DNA of 34,497 bases from an uncultured bacterium (GCA_903824515.1 CAIJXA010000009.1:1-34497), one strand, 5' to 3'. Shown: positions 24,035-32,063, counted from the first letter of the stretch. Notes: a model not told the origin generated them from the letters alone. Translations and numbers: made by a program.

Positions 24035-25087
24035 ATGGAAATTTATAAAGACATAGACAAATTGGATGGAGTTGAATTTGAGGATTTAGTTGAAAAACTA
24101 ATTTCCAAAATGGGATTCATAACGGAACGAACCAAGCGTTCTTTTGATGGTGGGATTGATATTATTGCCATTAATGAGCAACCTCTTTTTGATGGGAAAT
24201 ACATAATTCAATGCAAAAGATATTCAAAATCAATTGGGGAACCGATTTTAAGAGATTTGTATGGGGTTGTAAATTCCGAACATGCAAATAAAGGCATTTT
24301 GATAACAAATTCATATTTTACAAAATCAGCAAAAGAATTTGCTAAAAATAAACCGATTGAACTAATCGCAGGGGAGAAACTAGCACAGTTGTTGGATAAA
24401 TATCTTGGTTTTTATTCAGAAAAGAAGCTTGGTGAACTAAAAATACCAGAGGCATATAAAATAACAGCTGATTTACTTGTTCCTGCCATAAAGGAAATCG
24501 AAAAAAGAAGAGCACAGATTAAAAGTGGTCTTATTTTCATCGACAAAAAAGACTTAACTAATGATAAAATTTTCTATAATTTTTTGCAAAAGAAGCAATC
24601 AACACTGTCATTACTAATTCAAACAATGACGAACCAATTTAATCACATGTACTTTTTGTGGGAAAATTCAAAAGGAGAAAATGAAAAATATACAAACTTA
24701 TTAGAACTAAAACAGCATTGCACAGAGTTTACCATGAGCATGCAAAAAATGGAAAAAGAATGGGAGGGCTTTTTCGGTGTTAAAACATCAGAAAATTTGC
24801 ATAGACTCCATGCGATAGCCTGTGAATTTTACGAAGCTATTTTTAAAGAAAATGAGAGGGTTATTTTAGAGCTAGCAAATATTATAAACATTCCAGATAA
24901 CCTCGTACCTGAAAATAATAAGGAGGTAAATCTTGCAGTAAATTACGATATAGGAAAATCTGCCGAGGAATTCGGCAAGGAAGTGGACTTGATATCTAAA
25001 AGAAATAACACGAATAACTCTCGTGGTGGGTGCGGGCTTATGACGGCCTTACTGTTGGTAATATTTTTTGTTATTATTATATTTTAA
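24035..25087 (+). CDS. Mrr-type restriction endonuclease with C-terminal membrane anchor
   Basis: This 350-residue protein begins with an Mrr-type PD-(D/E)xK nuclease domain (1-120): FEDLVEKLISKMGF, then RSFDGGIDIIA (D42) and YIIQCKRYSKSIGEPILRDLYGV (Q59, K61). HANKGILITNSYFTKSAKEFA is typical of the family. Residues 130-310 are helical and Lys/Glu-rich, a likely coiled region. The last 20 residues (GLMTALLLVIFFVIIIF) form one transmembrane helix, so the nuclease is probably tail-anchored with its catalytic part in the cytoplasm. It ends 24 bp before the convergent primase-helicase gene. Mrr-type enzymes cut modified or foreign DNA; membrane tethering is unusual. Confidence 0.8.
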   Translation: MEIYKDIDKLDGVEFEDLVEKLISKMGFITERTKRSFDGGIDIIAINEQPLFDGKYIIQCKRYSKSIGEPILRDLYGVVNSEHANKGILITNSYFTKSAKEFAKNKPIELIAGEKLAQLLDKYLGFYSEKKLGELKIPEAYKITADLLVPAIKEIEKRRAQIKSGLIFIDKKDLTNDKIFYNFLQKKQSTLSLLIQTMTNQFNHMYFLWENSKGENEKYTNLLELKQHCTEFTMSMQKMEKEWEGFFGVKTSENLHRLHAIACEFYEAIFKENERVILELANIINIPDNLVPENNKEVNLAVNYDIGKSAEEFGKEVDLISKRNNTNNSRGGCGLMTALLLVIFFVIIIF

Positions 25088-25111
25088 ACTGATTTATATT
25101 TTTTCTAAAGA

Positions 25112-27265
25112 TTACAAATCAAAATTCTTCTTGTAATAGCTCAGCCTCTTTTTGAACAATCTTTCAAGATATTCAACTTTTGCGTCCCTGTAATCATAAA
25201 TCTTTCCGCTTCTGTTTTCTCCTCTTTGAATTCTGCCGATATATTGCGTGAGTTTTCCATGAAATGAAAATGGGTAGACCAGAAAAAGACAATCAAGATT
25301 GGCAAAATCAGTGCCTTCGCCAATGAGTTGTCCTGTGGCAATGATTATTTGAAAATTCCCAGCTTCAATCTCCGCGATTCTTTCCTTTCTTCTTTTGTCA
25401 GTCAGATTTCCAGTCAGCAAAACAACTTCATATTTGTCTTTCAAATATTCATTGAGTGTTTCAGCATGTTCTTTGCGTTCAGTCAAAACCAAACATTTGC
25501 GCATTTTGTCAGCTTCGATTTTGATGTCCTCGACAATTTGATTGTTTCGATTTGAATCAAAGATGATGATCTTAGAGGGTATTTCAAAATCTTCAGGTTT
25601 CACTTTGAATGGAATTTCAAGGGTTGTTTCTCTGATAATGACACTTGTCTTTGTATTCTTCAATATCGTTTTTGTTTTTTCATAATTTTTATCAACAACA
25701 TGCAAAATTTCTCCCAAATACATGTGAATCAATTTTTCATCATTGTTTTTGCGTTCTGGCGTGGCAGTCATGCCATAGAGATAATGCGGTCTTAATTTTG
25801 TGATGACGTTGCGAAACATTCTAGCTGGCACATGGTGGCACTCGTCGACAATAACTAATCCGACCTTGCTTGAAATATCATCAATATTTTCAATCTTATT
25901 AAGCGTCTGCACCATGGCAACTGTAATCTTTTTTCCAACAGTTCTTTTGCTGGCGCAAAATTGCCCGATGTCTCTTTTGGGAATTGCTAGAAAACTTTCA
26001 ATGCGATCAAGCCACTGATTGTAGATTTGCTTTTTGTGAACCAAAATCAAAGTTGGTTGCTTAAGCTTTGCAATCAAATCAATTCCCATGACAGTTTTAC
26101 CCGATCCTGGTGGCGCAACCAAAACGCCATTGTCAGCGTTCAGCATTGATTCCACTGCTTCGCTTTGATAGTCAAAGAGCTTGTATTTCGGACTGAATTC
26201 TATCGGCTCAGACTTGAAACGCTTATCCATTATTTCATATTTGATTGATTTTTCGTTCAAAAAATCAGTGAGCTGAGGCGAAAATCCTCTTGGCAGTGCA
26301 ACCAATTCGCCCTCTGAATGTATAAGTTTGAAATATTTTTCCAAGCCATATACACTCATGCCCATTTTCTTTTTGATCAGAAAATCAGCATTGATCAGAT
26401 TGAGATTGTCTTTCAAAAAAATAGCCACCGATTTTGGCAAATTATTTTTCAGAATATATAGTTGCTCTTTCAGGGTTATGGTCAATTTGTTTTTATGATT
26501 GCTAGAAACAAGTGGCGCTTCGCTATTGAATGATTGCCAAATGTTATCCAATTTTGCTGTTGAAATTTTCTTTGCTTGTTTCAAAAATTCCCACTGGTCA
26601 GCAACCATTTCAAAATTATTATCGTAGTTAATAAAAACAGAATTGCCAAGCTTTCTTGATTCTCCTTGCAGTGGCAGGGCAATGAGATTGCCCATGCCTT
26701 CTCCGCCGTGCATATCCTGATTGGGGAAAAGTCTGTCAAAAGAATCATCCTTGTCGAATTGATCAATGATTTCAGCTTCTTTCAAAATATTTGTCGCAAT
26801 TGATCTACTTTTATATGCAGGATATTTCTCTTCAAAAAATATCCAAACATGAGCGCCATTTCCAGAGCGTGACCTTTCAAGATAAGCTTCAATGCCGTGC
26901 TTTTGGCATTGCCTAGCAAATTTTGTGGCTTCTTCTTGCCAATGGTTTCCATCAAAATCAGCAGCTATAAAATATGAGCTATTGTCATCAAGCAAGGGGT
27001 AGACACCATAAACTTTATTGCCCCTCAAATGCTGTTCAATATGATAATCATCGAGTTTGGCATAATCTTTGTGCGGGCAGTCTTTGCATTTCTTTCTCAA
27101 AAGCTTGTTGCACAAGCCCTTTTTCCATTCATTGGTGCATACTGGCGTATATCCGCTTGCCGAACCATCTGCCTTTTGCCAGCGCACCGCAAAAACATCA
27201 TCCCTGCCTTTTAAAAGATTTTTGTAAATGTCTATTTTCTCTTGCGATGATAACTGGCTTTCCAT
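25112..27265 (-). CDS. Archaeo-eukaryotic primase-DEAD/DEAH helicase fusion (TOTE-type)
   Basis: This 717-residue protein joins two parts. The N-terminal third has a cysteine cluster (CTNEWKKGLCNKLLRKKCKDC) and an archaeo-eukaryotic primase-like domain with FIAADFDG (D-x-D), SRSGNGAHVWIFF and ALPLQGESRKLGNSVFIN. This resembles the primase domain named in TOTE conflict systems. The C-terminal part is a superfamily 2 helicase with Walker A APPGSGKT, DECHH, GMTATPERK, ATGQLIGEGTDF and QYIGRIQR. Such fusions are thought to act in conflict with invading DNA or in repair. The gene is convergent with the nuclease operon, leaving a 24-bp gap. All key motifs look intact, and no Shine-Dalgarno sequence is visible. 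Confidence 0.85.
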   Translation of the reverse strand: MESQLSSQEKIDIYKNLLKGRDDVFAVRWQKADGSASGYTPVCTNEWKKGLCNKLLRKKCKDCPHKDYAKLDDYHIEQHLRGNKVYGVYPLLDDNSSYFIAADFDGNHWQEEATKFARQCQKHGIEAYLERSRSGNGAHVWIFFEEKYPAYKSRSIATNILKEAEIIDQFDKDDSFDRLFPNQDMHGGEGMGNLIALPLQGESRKLGNSVFINYDNNFEMVADQWEFLKQAKKISTAKLDNIWQSFNSEAPLVSSNHKNKLTITLKEQLYILKNNLPKSVAIFLKDNLNLINADFLIKKKMGMSVYGLEKYFKLIHSEGELVALPRGFSPQLTDFLNEKSIKYEIMDKRFKSEPIEFSPKYKLFDYQSEAVESMLNADNGVLVAPPGSGKTVMGIDLIAKLKQPTLILVHKKQIYNQWLDRIESFLAIPKRDIGQFCASKRTVGKKITVAMVQTLNKIENIDDISSKVGLVIVDECHHVPARMFRNVITKLRPHYLYGMTATPERKNNDEKLIHMYLGEILHVVDKNYEKTKTILKNTKTSVIIRETTLEIPFKVKPEDFEIPSKIIIFDSNRNNQIVEDIKIEADKMRKCLVLTERKEHAETLNEYLKDKYEVVLLTGNLTDKRRKERIAEIEAGNFQIIIATGQLIGEGTDFANLDCLFLVYPFSFHGKLTQYIGRIQRGENRSGKIYDYRDAKVEYLERLFKKRLSYYKKNFDL

Positions 27266-27388
27266 TGAATTTCAGCAATTATGAAATGCTTATTGTCCCC
27301 ACAAAATACCAGCAATATGCGAAAAATGCAAACAAAAAAACAAGAGTTTAGGCTCCTGCTGATTTGTTTTTTTGTTTTAAGTGAAAGT

Positions 27389-27721
27389 CTATTTCAAAAG
27401 AGATTTTACAATTTTTTTCAATTCTTTCAAATCATCCTGGCAAGTTTCCCAAACAATCTTTTTGCTCACTCCAAAGTATTCGTGAATGAGCTTATTTCTG
27501 ATTCCGATAATCAGCTTCCAGGGAATGTTGGGATTTTCTTTTTGAAATTCATTACTGATATTATTTGAGGCCTCTCCGATAATTTCAAGTTCCCGTATCA
27601 CAGCATCAAAGGCCATATCATTTTGGGAGAAATTTTCAAAATCACCAACATACTTGATGTATTTTTCAACCTTTTCTATGGCTTCCGAAATATGTTCAAG
27701 ATATGTTCTGTCATTTCTCAT
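27389..27721 (-). CDS. hepT: HepT-family RNase toxin (HEPN domain)
   Basis: HepT is a HEPN-domain toxin that cleaves RNA as a dimer. The protein carries the defining Rx4HxY motif as RNKLIHEY (R75, H80, Y82 counting from the chosen start). The tyrosine is the residue that the partner MntA modifies with AMP in characterised systems. The ATG at 27721 is chosen because it gives an 11-base overlap with the end of mntA; an upstream ATG at 27739 is also open. The pair lies on the minus strand, with antitoxin first. Location in the island, next to defence genes, fits an abortive-infection or stabilising role. Confidence 0.88.
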   Translation of the reverse strand: MRNDRTYLEHISEAIEKVEKYIKYVGDFENFSQNDMAFDAVIRELEIIGEASNNISNEFQKENPNIPWKLIIGIRNKLIHEYFGVSKKIVWETCQDDLKELKKIVKSLLK

Positions 27722-28016
27722 AGATAAGTTCAGCTTCATTGATTACTTCATCGCGAAAAAATTTACTAAGACTATCAGGAGTGAGGAGGTCAACCTTTTT
27801 TTGAATGTGACCTTCCATAGTATATTGAATTTCAACAAGGTCAAAAAGGCTGATGTGGGCATCAGGCGTAAATTCCATCAAGACATCCACATCGCTGGTT
27901 TCCTTGGCATCACCGTGGAGATATGAACCGAACAAAGACACTTTCTGAATGTCTTTTTTAAATTTATTGAGTTCAATAGCTTTTCGAACCCGGTCTTTGA
28001 TTTCTTGTTTACTCAT
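27711..28016 (-). CDS. mntA: MntA-family nucleotidyltransferase antitoxin
   Basis: This minimal nucleotidyltransferase of about 101 residues shows the family motif GSx10DxD (G30, S31, D42, D44) in SLFGSYLHGDAKETSDVDVLMEF. In studied pairs it neutralises HepT by transferring AMP to the toxin tyrosine. The frame opens further upstream to 28052, but the ATG at 28016 is preferred. It is preceded by AAAGGA, one of the few clear Shine-Dalgarno sequences in the window, and by a good promoter. It overlaps hepT by 11 bases. Confidence 0.88.
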   Translation of the reverse strand: MSKQEIKDRVRKAIELNKFKKDIQKVSLFGSYLHGDAKETSDVDVLMEFTPDAHISLFDLVEIQYTMEGHIQKKVDLLTPDSLSKFFRDEVINEAELIYEK

Positions 28017-28035
28017 ATATTTTTCCTTTAATCTC

Positions 28036-28063
28036 AGTATACCATAATACAATGCAAAATCAA
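28036..28063 (-). promoter_or_regulatory. Sigma70-type promoter for mntA-hepT
   Basis: On the minus strand TTGATT (28063-28058) and TATACT (28041-28036) are separated by 16 bp. The predicted start is near 28029, about 13 bases before the mntA ATG. Confidence 0.6.
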
Positions 28064-28451
28064 CAGTTGGCTCATATTATGACACAAACTTTGCAAAATA
28101 CAAAAATATCAAACTTTAGCCATTAAATCCCTGATTTGATCCAGCTTAACCTTTGTCGGCTCCCAATTTTGCAAAATTTTGGTATATGATATACTAAACG
28201 GGCTGATGGGGTTACAAGAACTGTCTTGCTGTCCCCACAAAAAAAGTACACACTAAAAAAGAAAAAAAAGAACATCAATATGATGCTCTTTTGGCTTTAT
28301 AAGAGAGTCTATTATCTAGCGAAGTAAATTAAATGAGAGTACTCTTTCATTTTCGAGCGAGCGACGATAACAAAAGGGTGATTTGCTCACGCAGCTTGCT
28401 GCGTGAGCAAAAGGGGTACAGGGCTTGCCACGGGGTATTAATACCCATTTA
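28053..28451. other. Intergenic region at the right end of the island
   Basis: These 400 bp hold the mntA promoter, a hairpin of GGGG/CCCC type near 28209-28236, a terminator at 28265-28292 and dispersed repeat copy A. The 13-base sequence TGTCCCCACAAAA occurs at 28230-28242 and again at 27294-27306 on the other side of the toxin-antitoxin pair. No gene is visible. Confidence 0.5.
28265..28292. terminator. Intrinsic terminator, bidirectional
   Basis: AAAAGAACATCA and TGATGCTCTTTT pair with one mismatch around a 3-base loop, with an A-run before and a T-run after. It probably ends the minus-strand transcript of the exported-protein genes at 28452-30504. Confidence 0.7.
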
Positions 28452-28452
28452 T
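28311..28452 (+). repeat. Dispersed palindromic repeat, copy A
   Basis: The element begins ATTATCTAGCGAAGT and contains AGAGTACTCT and ACGATAACAAAAGGGTG. A perfect 14-bp hairpin follows (TTTGCTCACGCAGC/GCTGCGTGAGCAAA, 2-base loop), and it ends GGGTATTAATACCC. It matches copies B (33788-33925, opposite strand) and C (31294-31388) over most of its length. It abuts the stop of the 358-residue exported protein. Confidence 0.85.
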
Positions 28453-29528
28453 TAATTGCAATTTGAACCTGTAGCCCCGGCGCTAATGTTAACTGCACAA
28501 CTATTACCTGTTTTTGCCGAGGTGTTGTATGATTTTAGTCCAGCGCTAAGATTTGTTCCACCAACACTAGCAGAAACGTTCCATCCAGCAGATTTGCTGT
28601 AGGATAAACTAAATGGAAGCGTGCTAAGTTTTTGATCAATTGAATTCTTGATTGGGTCTACAATACCGTAGTTACCAATTCTAGCTGCTGTGCTTATGGC
28701 AGTGCCCTCGGCAATCTGAAGCAAAGCTGAAGGTGTTTGTTCAAAAGCTCCGTTATTTGTAGCACTCATCGAGAGTTGAGTTCCCATCTTATCAACCTCC
28801 AGGAGAGCGTTTTGAGCAATTGAAGCTGGGTTGGTTATGCGACCATTTGATTTTGTTGGCATAAACCCACCAGAATTTTCGTGGATTGCAATTGTTTGTG
28901 CCTTAGTAAATTCAGCATTATACTTTTCAGTTGCTACCAATGTGTAGCAATAGGGATTATTTGAGCATTGAAAAAATGACATAACACCCTTCATATTTCC
29001 CCCCGAAAACATATTGGTGGCTGGATCTGTAACCTGAGACTGAATATCTGTCGTAAATGACTGTCCGTTTATTGCATTTTTCGCTTGAGCGATCAAATAG
29101 GCATCATAGTTTGTTCCAACACCCTCGTAGTTGAGCGATGATGCCCGACCTTGACTAGTGCTATTGAAAAATGCAGTCATTTGAGTCGTTGCTTCTCGCT
29201 TTGGAGCATTGTAAAGATAGTCAGCAAAATCTCGAATAATCGTAGAATTGCCACTCTCACCACCAACCAATGCCTTTACAAGAAGCTGTTCTGCCTTCAT
29301 TGCAAGTAATTTAGCAGCGACAATTGATCCTGAAGCGGCTATATTTGCTACTTTAGATAATACTCTTTCTATAACTGTTTCACTCGTTGCTACGTCAGTA
29401 AAAGTCGTTTGTCCTGCTGTGACAACACCTGGTCCTACATCTACAACTGGAATTGCTGCCTCAGCTTCGAGTTTAAATCCAAAAAGCATTACAAATAAAA
29501 GTATTAATAAGAGAATTTTCTTTTTCAT
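28452..29528 (-). CDS. Exported protein, unknown function
   Basis: This 358-residue protein has a clear N-terminal signal peptide (about 1-25, MKKKILLLILLFVMLFGFKLEAEA). It is followed by a Ser/Thr/Ala/Asn-rich mature part. Residues 55-90 are helical and Ala-rich (VERVLSKVANIAASGSIVAAKLLAMKAEQLLVKAL). Two cysteine pairs (CSNNPYC near 188 and C...C in the last 20 residues) may form disulfides. No family is recognised; the layout recalls accessory proteins of pilus or secretion systems. It lies 22 bp downstream of the Ca-binding-repeat protein on the same strand, so the two may be cotranscribed and work together outside the cell. Confidence 0.65.
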   Translation of the reverse strand: MKKKILLLILLFVMLFGFKLEAEAAIPVVDVGPGVVTAGQTTFTDVATSETVIERVLSKVANIAASGSIVAAKLLAMKAEQLLVKALVGGESGNSTIIRDFADYLYNAPKREATTQMTAFFNSTSQGRASSLNYEGVGTNYDAYLIAQAKNAINGQSFTTDIQSQVTDPATNMFSGGNMKGVMSFFQCSNNPYCYTLVATEKYNAEFTKAQTIAIHENSGGFMPTKSNGRITNPASIAQNALLEVDKMGTQLSMSATNNGAFEQTPSALLQIAEGTAISTAARIGNYGIVDPIKNSIDQKLSTLPFSLSYSKSAGWNVSASVGGTNLSAGLKSYNTSAKTGNSCAVNISAGATGSNCN

Positions 29529-29550
29529 GAAACAATTTTTTTATATTTAA

Positions 29551-30504
29551 CTAATTGATTTGCTTGAGGTAATCTTGGAAATCATTTGCAAAAAATACAT
29601 TTAATAAACCCGTTAGGTCCTTTATTTTGGTTAAAATAAGCATTTTTCCTAACGGATCAGTTGTGTTGTCAGATGCGGGTAAGTTTTTTAAAAAAGATGT
29701 AGCACCAATTAATCTGGCAAATTTGAGGTGTAGGTCAATCATGGTTTCTGGTACCTCAAGTGTGTTATATTGTTGTAAAAAAAGTTCTAAACGGTTTCCA
29801 AGGTCAGAAAAATACTTAGTATTTTCTGGACTAGAAAAATCAGCAAGACGATTCATAAAATCGTTTTGGAAAGTATCTAGATCTTCAGTGGTTACTATGG
29901 ATATTGGTGCGTTGCTAATTAATAAGTAAGTAACTTGATTTATATATTGTGCGGCATCTTCTTGAATTTTTCGCTTTTTGTCCTCAGTTGAGAGTAAAGA
30001 ATATTGTTGATTCTTAATCTTTAATTGCGACCTGTCTATGGTTATCACATCATTAATGTCTGTGACGCTAAGTTTATCTGTTAGGGATGTATCTATGAAT
30101 GATTTAACATCTGTGGTTGAGATATTTTGTCCATTTTTTGAATTGATAAATGCTTGAAAATCAGCGCTAAAAGAGTCTGTCAAGGATGTTTCCGAAGTAG
30201 TTATTTTTTGTGCATCTGGCCCACTATTCGCAGTCACGATCTTATCTCCTGGCGCTGCTTTTAATGGGTTGTACCCGCTTTTCACTTCAACACCATCAGA
30301 ATATCCATCCCGGTCAGTATCCGGATTTCGCGGATCCGTACCGTATAGTGCCTCTTCGCTGTCGCTTAGGCCATCACTGTCCGAATCAAGAACCATTGCT
30401 TTTTGTGATGAATCATTGCTGGCAGCAAAGGATAATAAGTTAAAGCCAGCAAAAAAGACTATGCAAAGGATGAGTAATGTGAATTTTATATGTTTGATTT
30501 TCAT
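29551..30504 (-). CDS. Exported protein with calcium-binding type-3-like repeats
   Basis: The protein of about 317 residues has a signal peptide (about 1-28). It continues with two DxDxDGxxD-type loops near 38-75 (DSDSDGLSDSEEALYGTDPRNPDTDRDGYSDGVEV), the pattern of thrombospondin type 3 and related calcium-binding repeats. Residues 100-317 are helical, without recognised motifs. In other bacteria such repeats occur in cell-surface proteins. The frame opens at TTG (30510), but the ATG at 30504 is preferred. TATAAT lies 8 bp before it, suggesting a leaderless transcript. It probably forms a unit with the next exported protein. Confidence 0.7.
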   Translation of the reverse strand: MKIKHIKFTLLILCIVFFAGFNLLSFAASNDSSQKAMVLDSDSDGLSDSEEALYGTDPRNPDTDRDGYSDGVEVKSGYNPLKAAPGDKIVTANSGPDAQKITTSETSLTDSFSADFQAFINSKNGQNISTTDVKSFIDTSLTDKLSVTDINDVITIDRSQLKIKNQQYSLLSTEDKKRKIQEDAAQYINQVTYLLISNAPISIVTTEDLDTFQNDFMNRLADFSSPENTKYFSDLGNRLELFLQQYNTLEVPETMIDLHLKFARLIGATSFLKNLPASDNTTDPLGKMLILTKIKDLTGLLNVFFANDFQDYLKQIN

Positions 30505-31057
30505 ATGCAAATATTATACTATATTTTTAAATAATGCACCAATACTCAAATCTGGGCATGTAGCTTATACGTAGAAATAATATTATTGATTAATGTTAAT
30601 CAATGTTTTAGTGTGGATGAAGATATCTTTAAATTAACTTTATTAAAATATATTTATTTAAGTATATTTTAATATTAACATTAAATCCTGATTATTTTAA
30701 GCATGAAGGCCTCCATTCTTATGCTGGGCTAGTGCCGTCAGGAATCGGGATGCACTCAAGCAAATGTATTCACTATAAGAGTTTGTACATAACAGTTGCC
30801 CTATAAATTGGGATGCATATTACTTCTCGTAGCGTATGGCTTGCGTGTTATTATATATTATAAAATAAAACAGTAAATATGTCAATCTCTAAATATGCAT
30901 ATTTCTTCAATTATTCAGGTATACGGGAAAACCTAGTGCACTTTTTGACTATAAAGCTTAACTACATCAGTATTTTGTGATATTAAATATCTGATTAGTG
31001 ACACTTGTGAATTTTACGAGTATAATCTGTCTTTTGATGGCTATGTTTAATATGTAG

Positions 31058-31883
31058 TGTTCCACGTGGAACAGATTACTTTGAATCCAATAAAGCTGTA
31101 TTCTATTAATAATATTGCCGTCTACAAATGTAGACCTTAATTTTGATCAAGCCGATTAATTGATGATAATAATTAGTGAGGTTCTTGCAACTTCTTGAAT
31201 AGCGCCATAAGGTTAAGAGGACGCCTTGAAAAGTCGCTTAATTTTAGTGTGATTATAGAGTGACAAATTTTTTGTTCCACGTGGAACAAGATTACGATAA
31301 CAAAAGGGTTATTTGTCTACGCAGTTTGTTGCGTGAGCCCAAGGGGTACAGGACTTGCCCTGTGATATTCATGCCCCTTTTATTAATCATGGCTACAAAT
31401 GGATGTTCTTGGTTTGTTCCACGTGGAACAAAATAGGCTTTATTGATTTAAATAATGATTTTTCTGCAAATATGTTATCTAGGTATTCTTGAGATAATTT
31501 TCTTTTTTCATAATACTGTTCCATGTGGAACAATATTATGAAGAAAAGATGGTAAATTATTGATTGTTCCACGTGAAACAATCTTGTTATTTAATTAATT
31601 CATTGCTGAGAATATATTTTGTGAAATGATTAACAGGAAACAAGATTATTAATCTATGCTGTTCCACGTGGAACAATGTTTGATTGGATGCTTTTGTTTT
31701 GTATTTGTTGGATTGTAATGCGAACAATAAATATATATACATATGTGTTGCTACTGGCCTGCTATTGTTCCACATGGAACAATAGCAGAAGATATTTGTA
31801 AAATATTAAAGTGCCATAAATTGTCATATTTATTATTTAAGTGCTGATTACATCAATTGAGGTATTTTGTTCCACGTGGAACA
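31058..31883. other. parS: Array of eight parS-like palindromes
   Basis: The 16-base palindrome TGTTCCACGTGGAACA occurs exactly at 31058-31073, 31273-31288, 31415-31430, 31660-31675 and 31868-31883. Near-exact versions lie at 31517-31532 (ATG centre), 31565-31580 (GAAACA arm) and 31766-31781 (ACA centre). Spacing is 48-215 bp, mostly near 100. The motif matches the chromosomal ParB-binding parS sequence known from Pseudomonas and other bacteria. Several copies extend outward as longer imperfect palindromes, up to 30 bp at 31759-31788. ParA and ParB genes are not in the window. Confidence 0.85.
31294..31388 (+). repeat. Dispersed palindromic repeat, copy C (partial)
   Basis: It begins at ACGATAACAAAAGGGT and runs to CCCTTTTATTAAT, matching the right two thirds of copy A. 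The stem is kept with G-T pairs (TACGCAGT/GTTGCGTG), and the AAGGGGTACAGG segment is the same. It lies between the second and third parS-like sites. Confidence 0.75.
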
Positions 31884-31912
31884 GGGCTTAAAAATAAAGA
31901 GGGAGTTCATAG

Positions 31913-31941
31913 TTGACAGAATAGTTAATAAATTGTATAAT
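31913..31941 (+). promoter_or_regulatory. Consensus sigma70 promoter for tRNA-Ala, tRNA-Arg and cca
   Basis: TTGACA (31913-31918) and TATAAT (31936-31941) are both perfect and exactly 17 bp apart, the best promoter in the window. It lies 29 bp after the last parS-like site and about 120 bp before tRNA-Ala. Confidence 0.85.
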
Positions 31942-32063
31942 ATTTAAATATTGTGTCTTTAGGGTGTCGTTTTTGCTATTAAGCTATGAATTTAATATAT
32001 ATAATCCCATATAATCATTGACCGCCTGTTATTACATGATACTATGAAATGAGGTGATATTTT

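Larger units (their letters stand above)
17168..28300. mobile_element. Probable integrated genomic island at tRNA-Val
   Basis: The left boundary is supported by the tRNA-Val gene, the adjoining serine recombinase and the run of accessory genes. The right boundary is not resolved. I found no second copy of the tRNA 3' end. The endpoint given is only where defence-type genes stop and a terminator (28265-28292) and dispersed repeat copy A appear. Serine integrases need only a tiny shared core, so a missing long direct repeat is not decisive. The content is the recombinase, unknown small genes, a palindrome-rich region, an Mrr-type nuclease set, a primase-helicase and HepT/MntA. No relaxase or secretion ATPase is seen, so self-transfer is unlikely. 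Confidence 0.55.
30511..32063. other. Non-coding region carrying a parS-like array
   Basis: No credible gene is seen in this 1.55-kb region. Short open frames on the minus strand merely translate the repeats. The left half (30511-31050) is AT-rich with the hairpin ATTGATTAA/TTAATCAAT (30585-30604). The right half carries eight parS-like palindromes (31058-31883), repeat copy C, and the promoter for the tRNA-cca transcript at 31913-31941. Confidence 0.7.

Noticed and set aside
17168-30500. Second copy of the tRNA-Val 3' end as right attachment site
   Set aside because: I looked for CATAAGCCC and for TTCGAGTCTGC to the right of the tRNA and found none; only CCCACA is shared with 28235, too short to count.
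31393-31775. Two short minus-strand frames (about 62 codons each)
   Set aside because: They translate the parS-like palindromes repeatedly (FHVEQ pattern) and have no independent coding support.
31058-31883. Possible CRISPR array
   Set aside because: The repeats are 16-bp perfect palindromes with spacers of very unequal length (32 to about 200 bp), and no cas genes are present; parS fits better.
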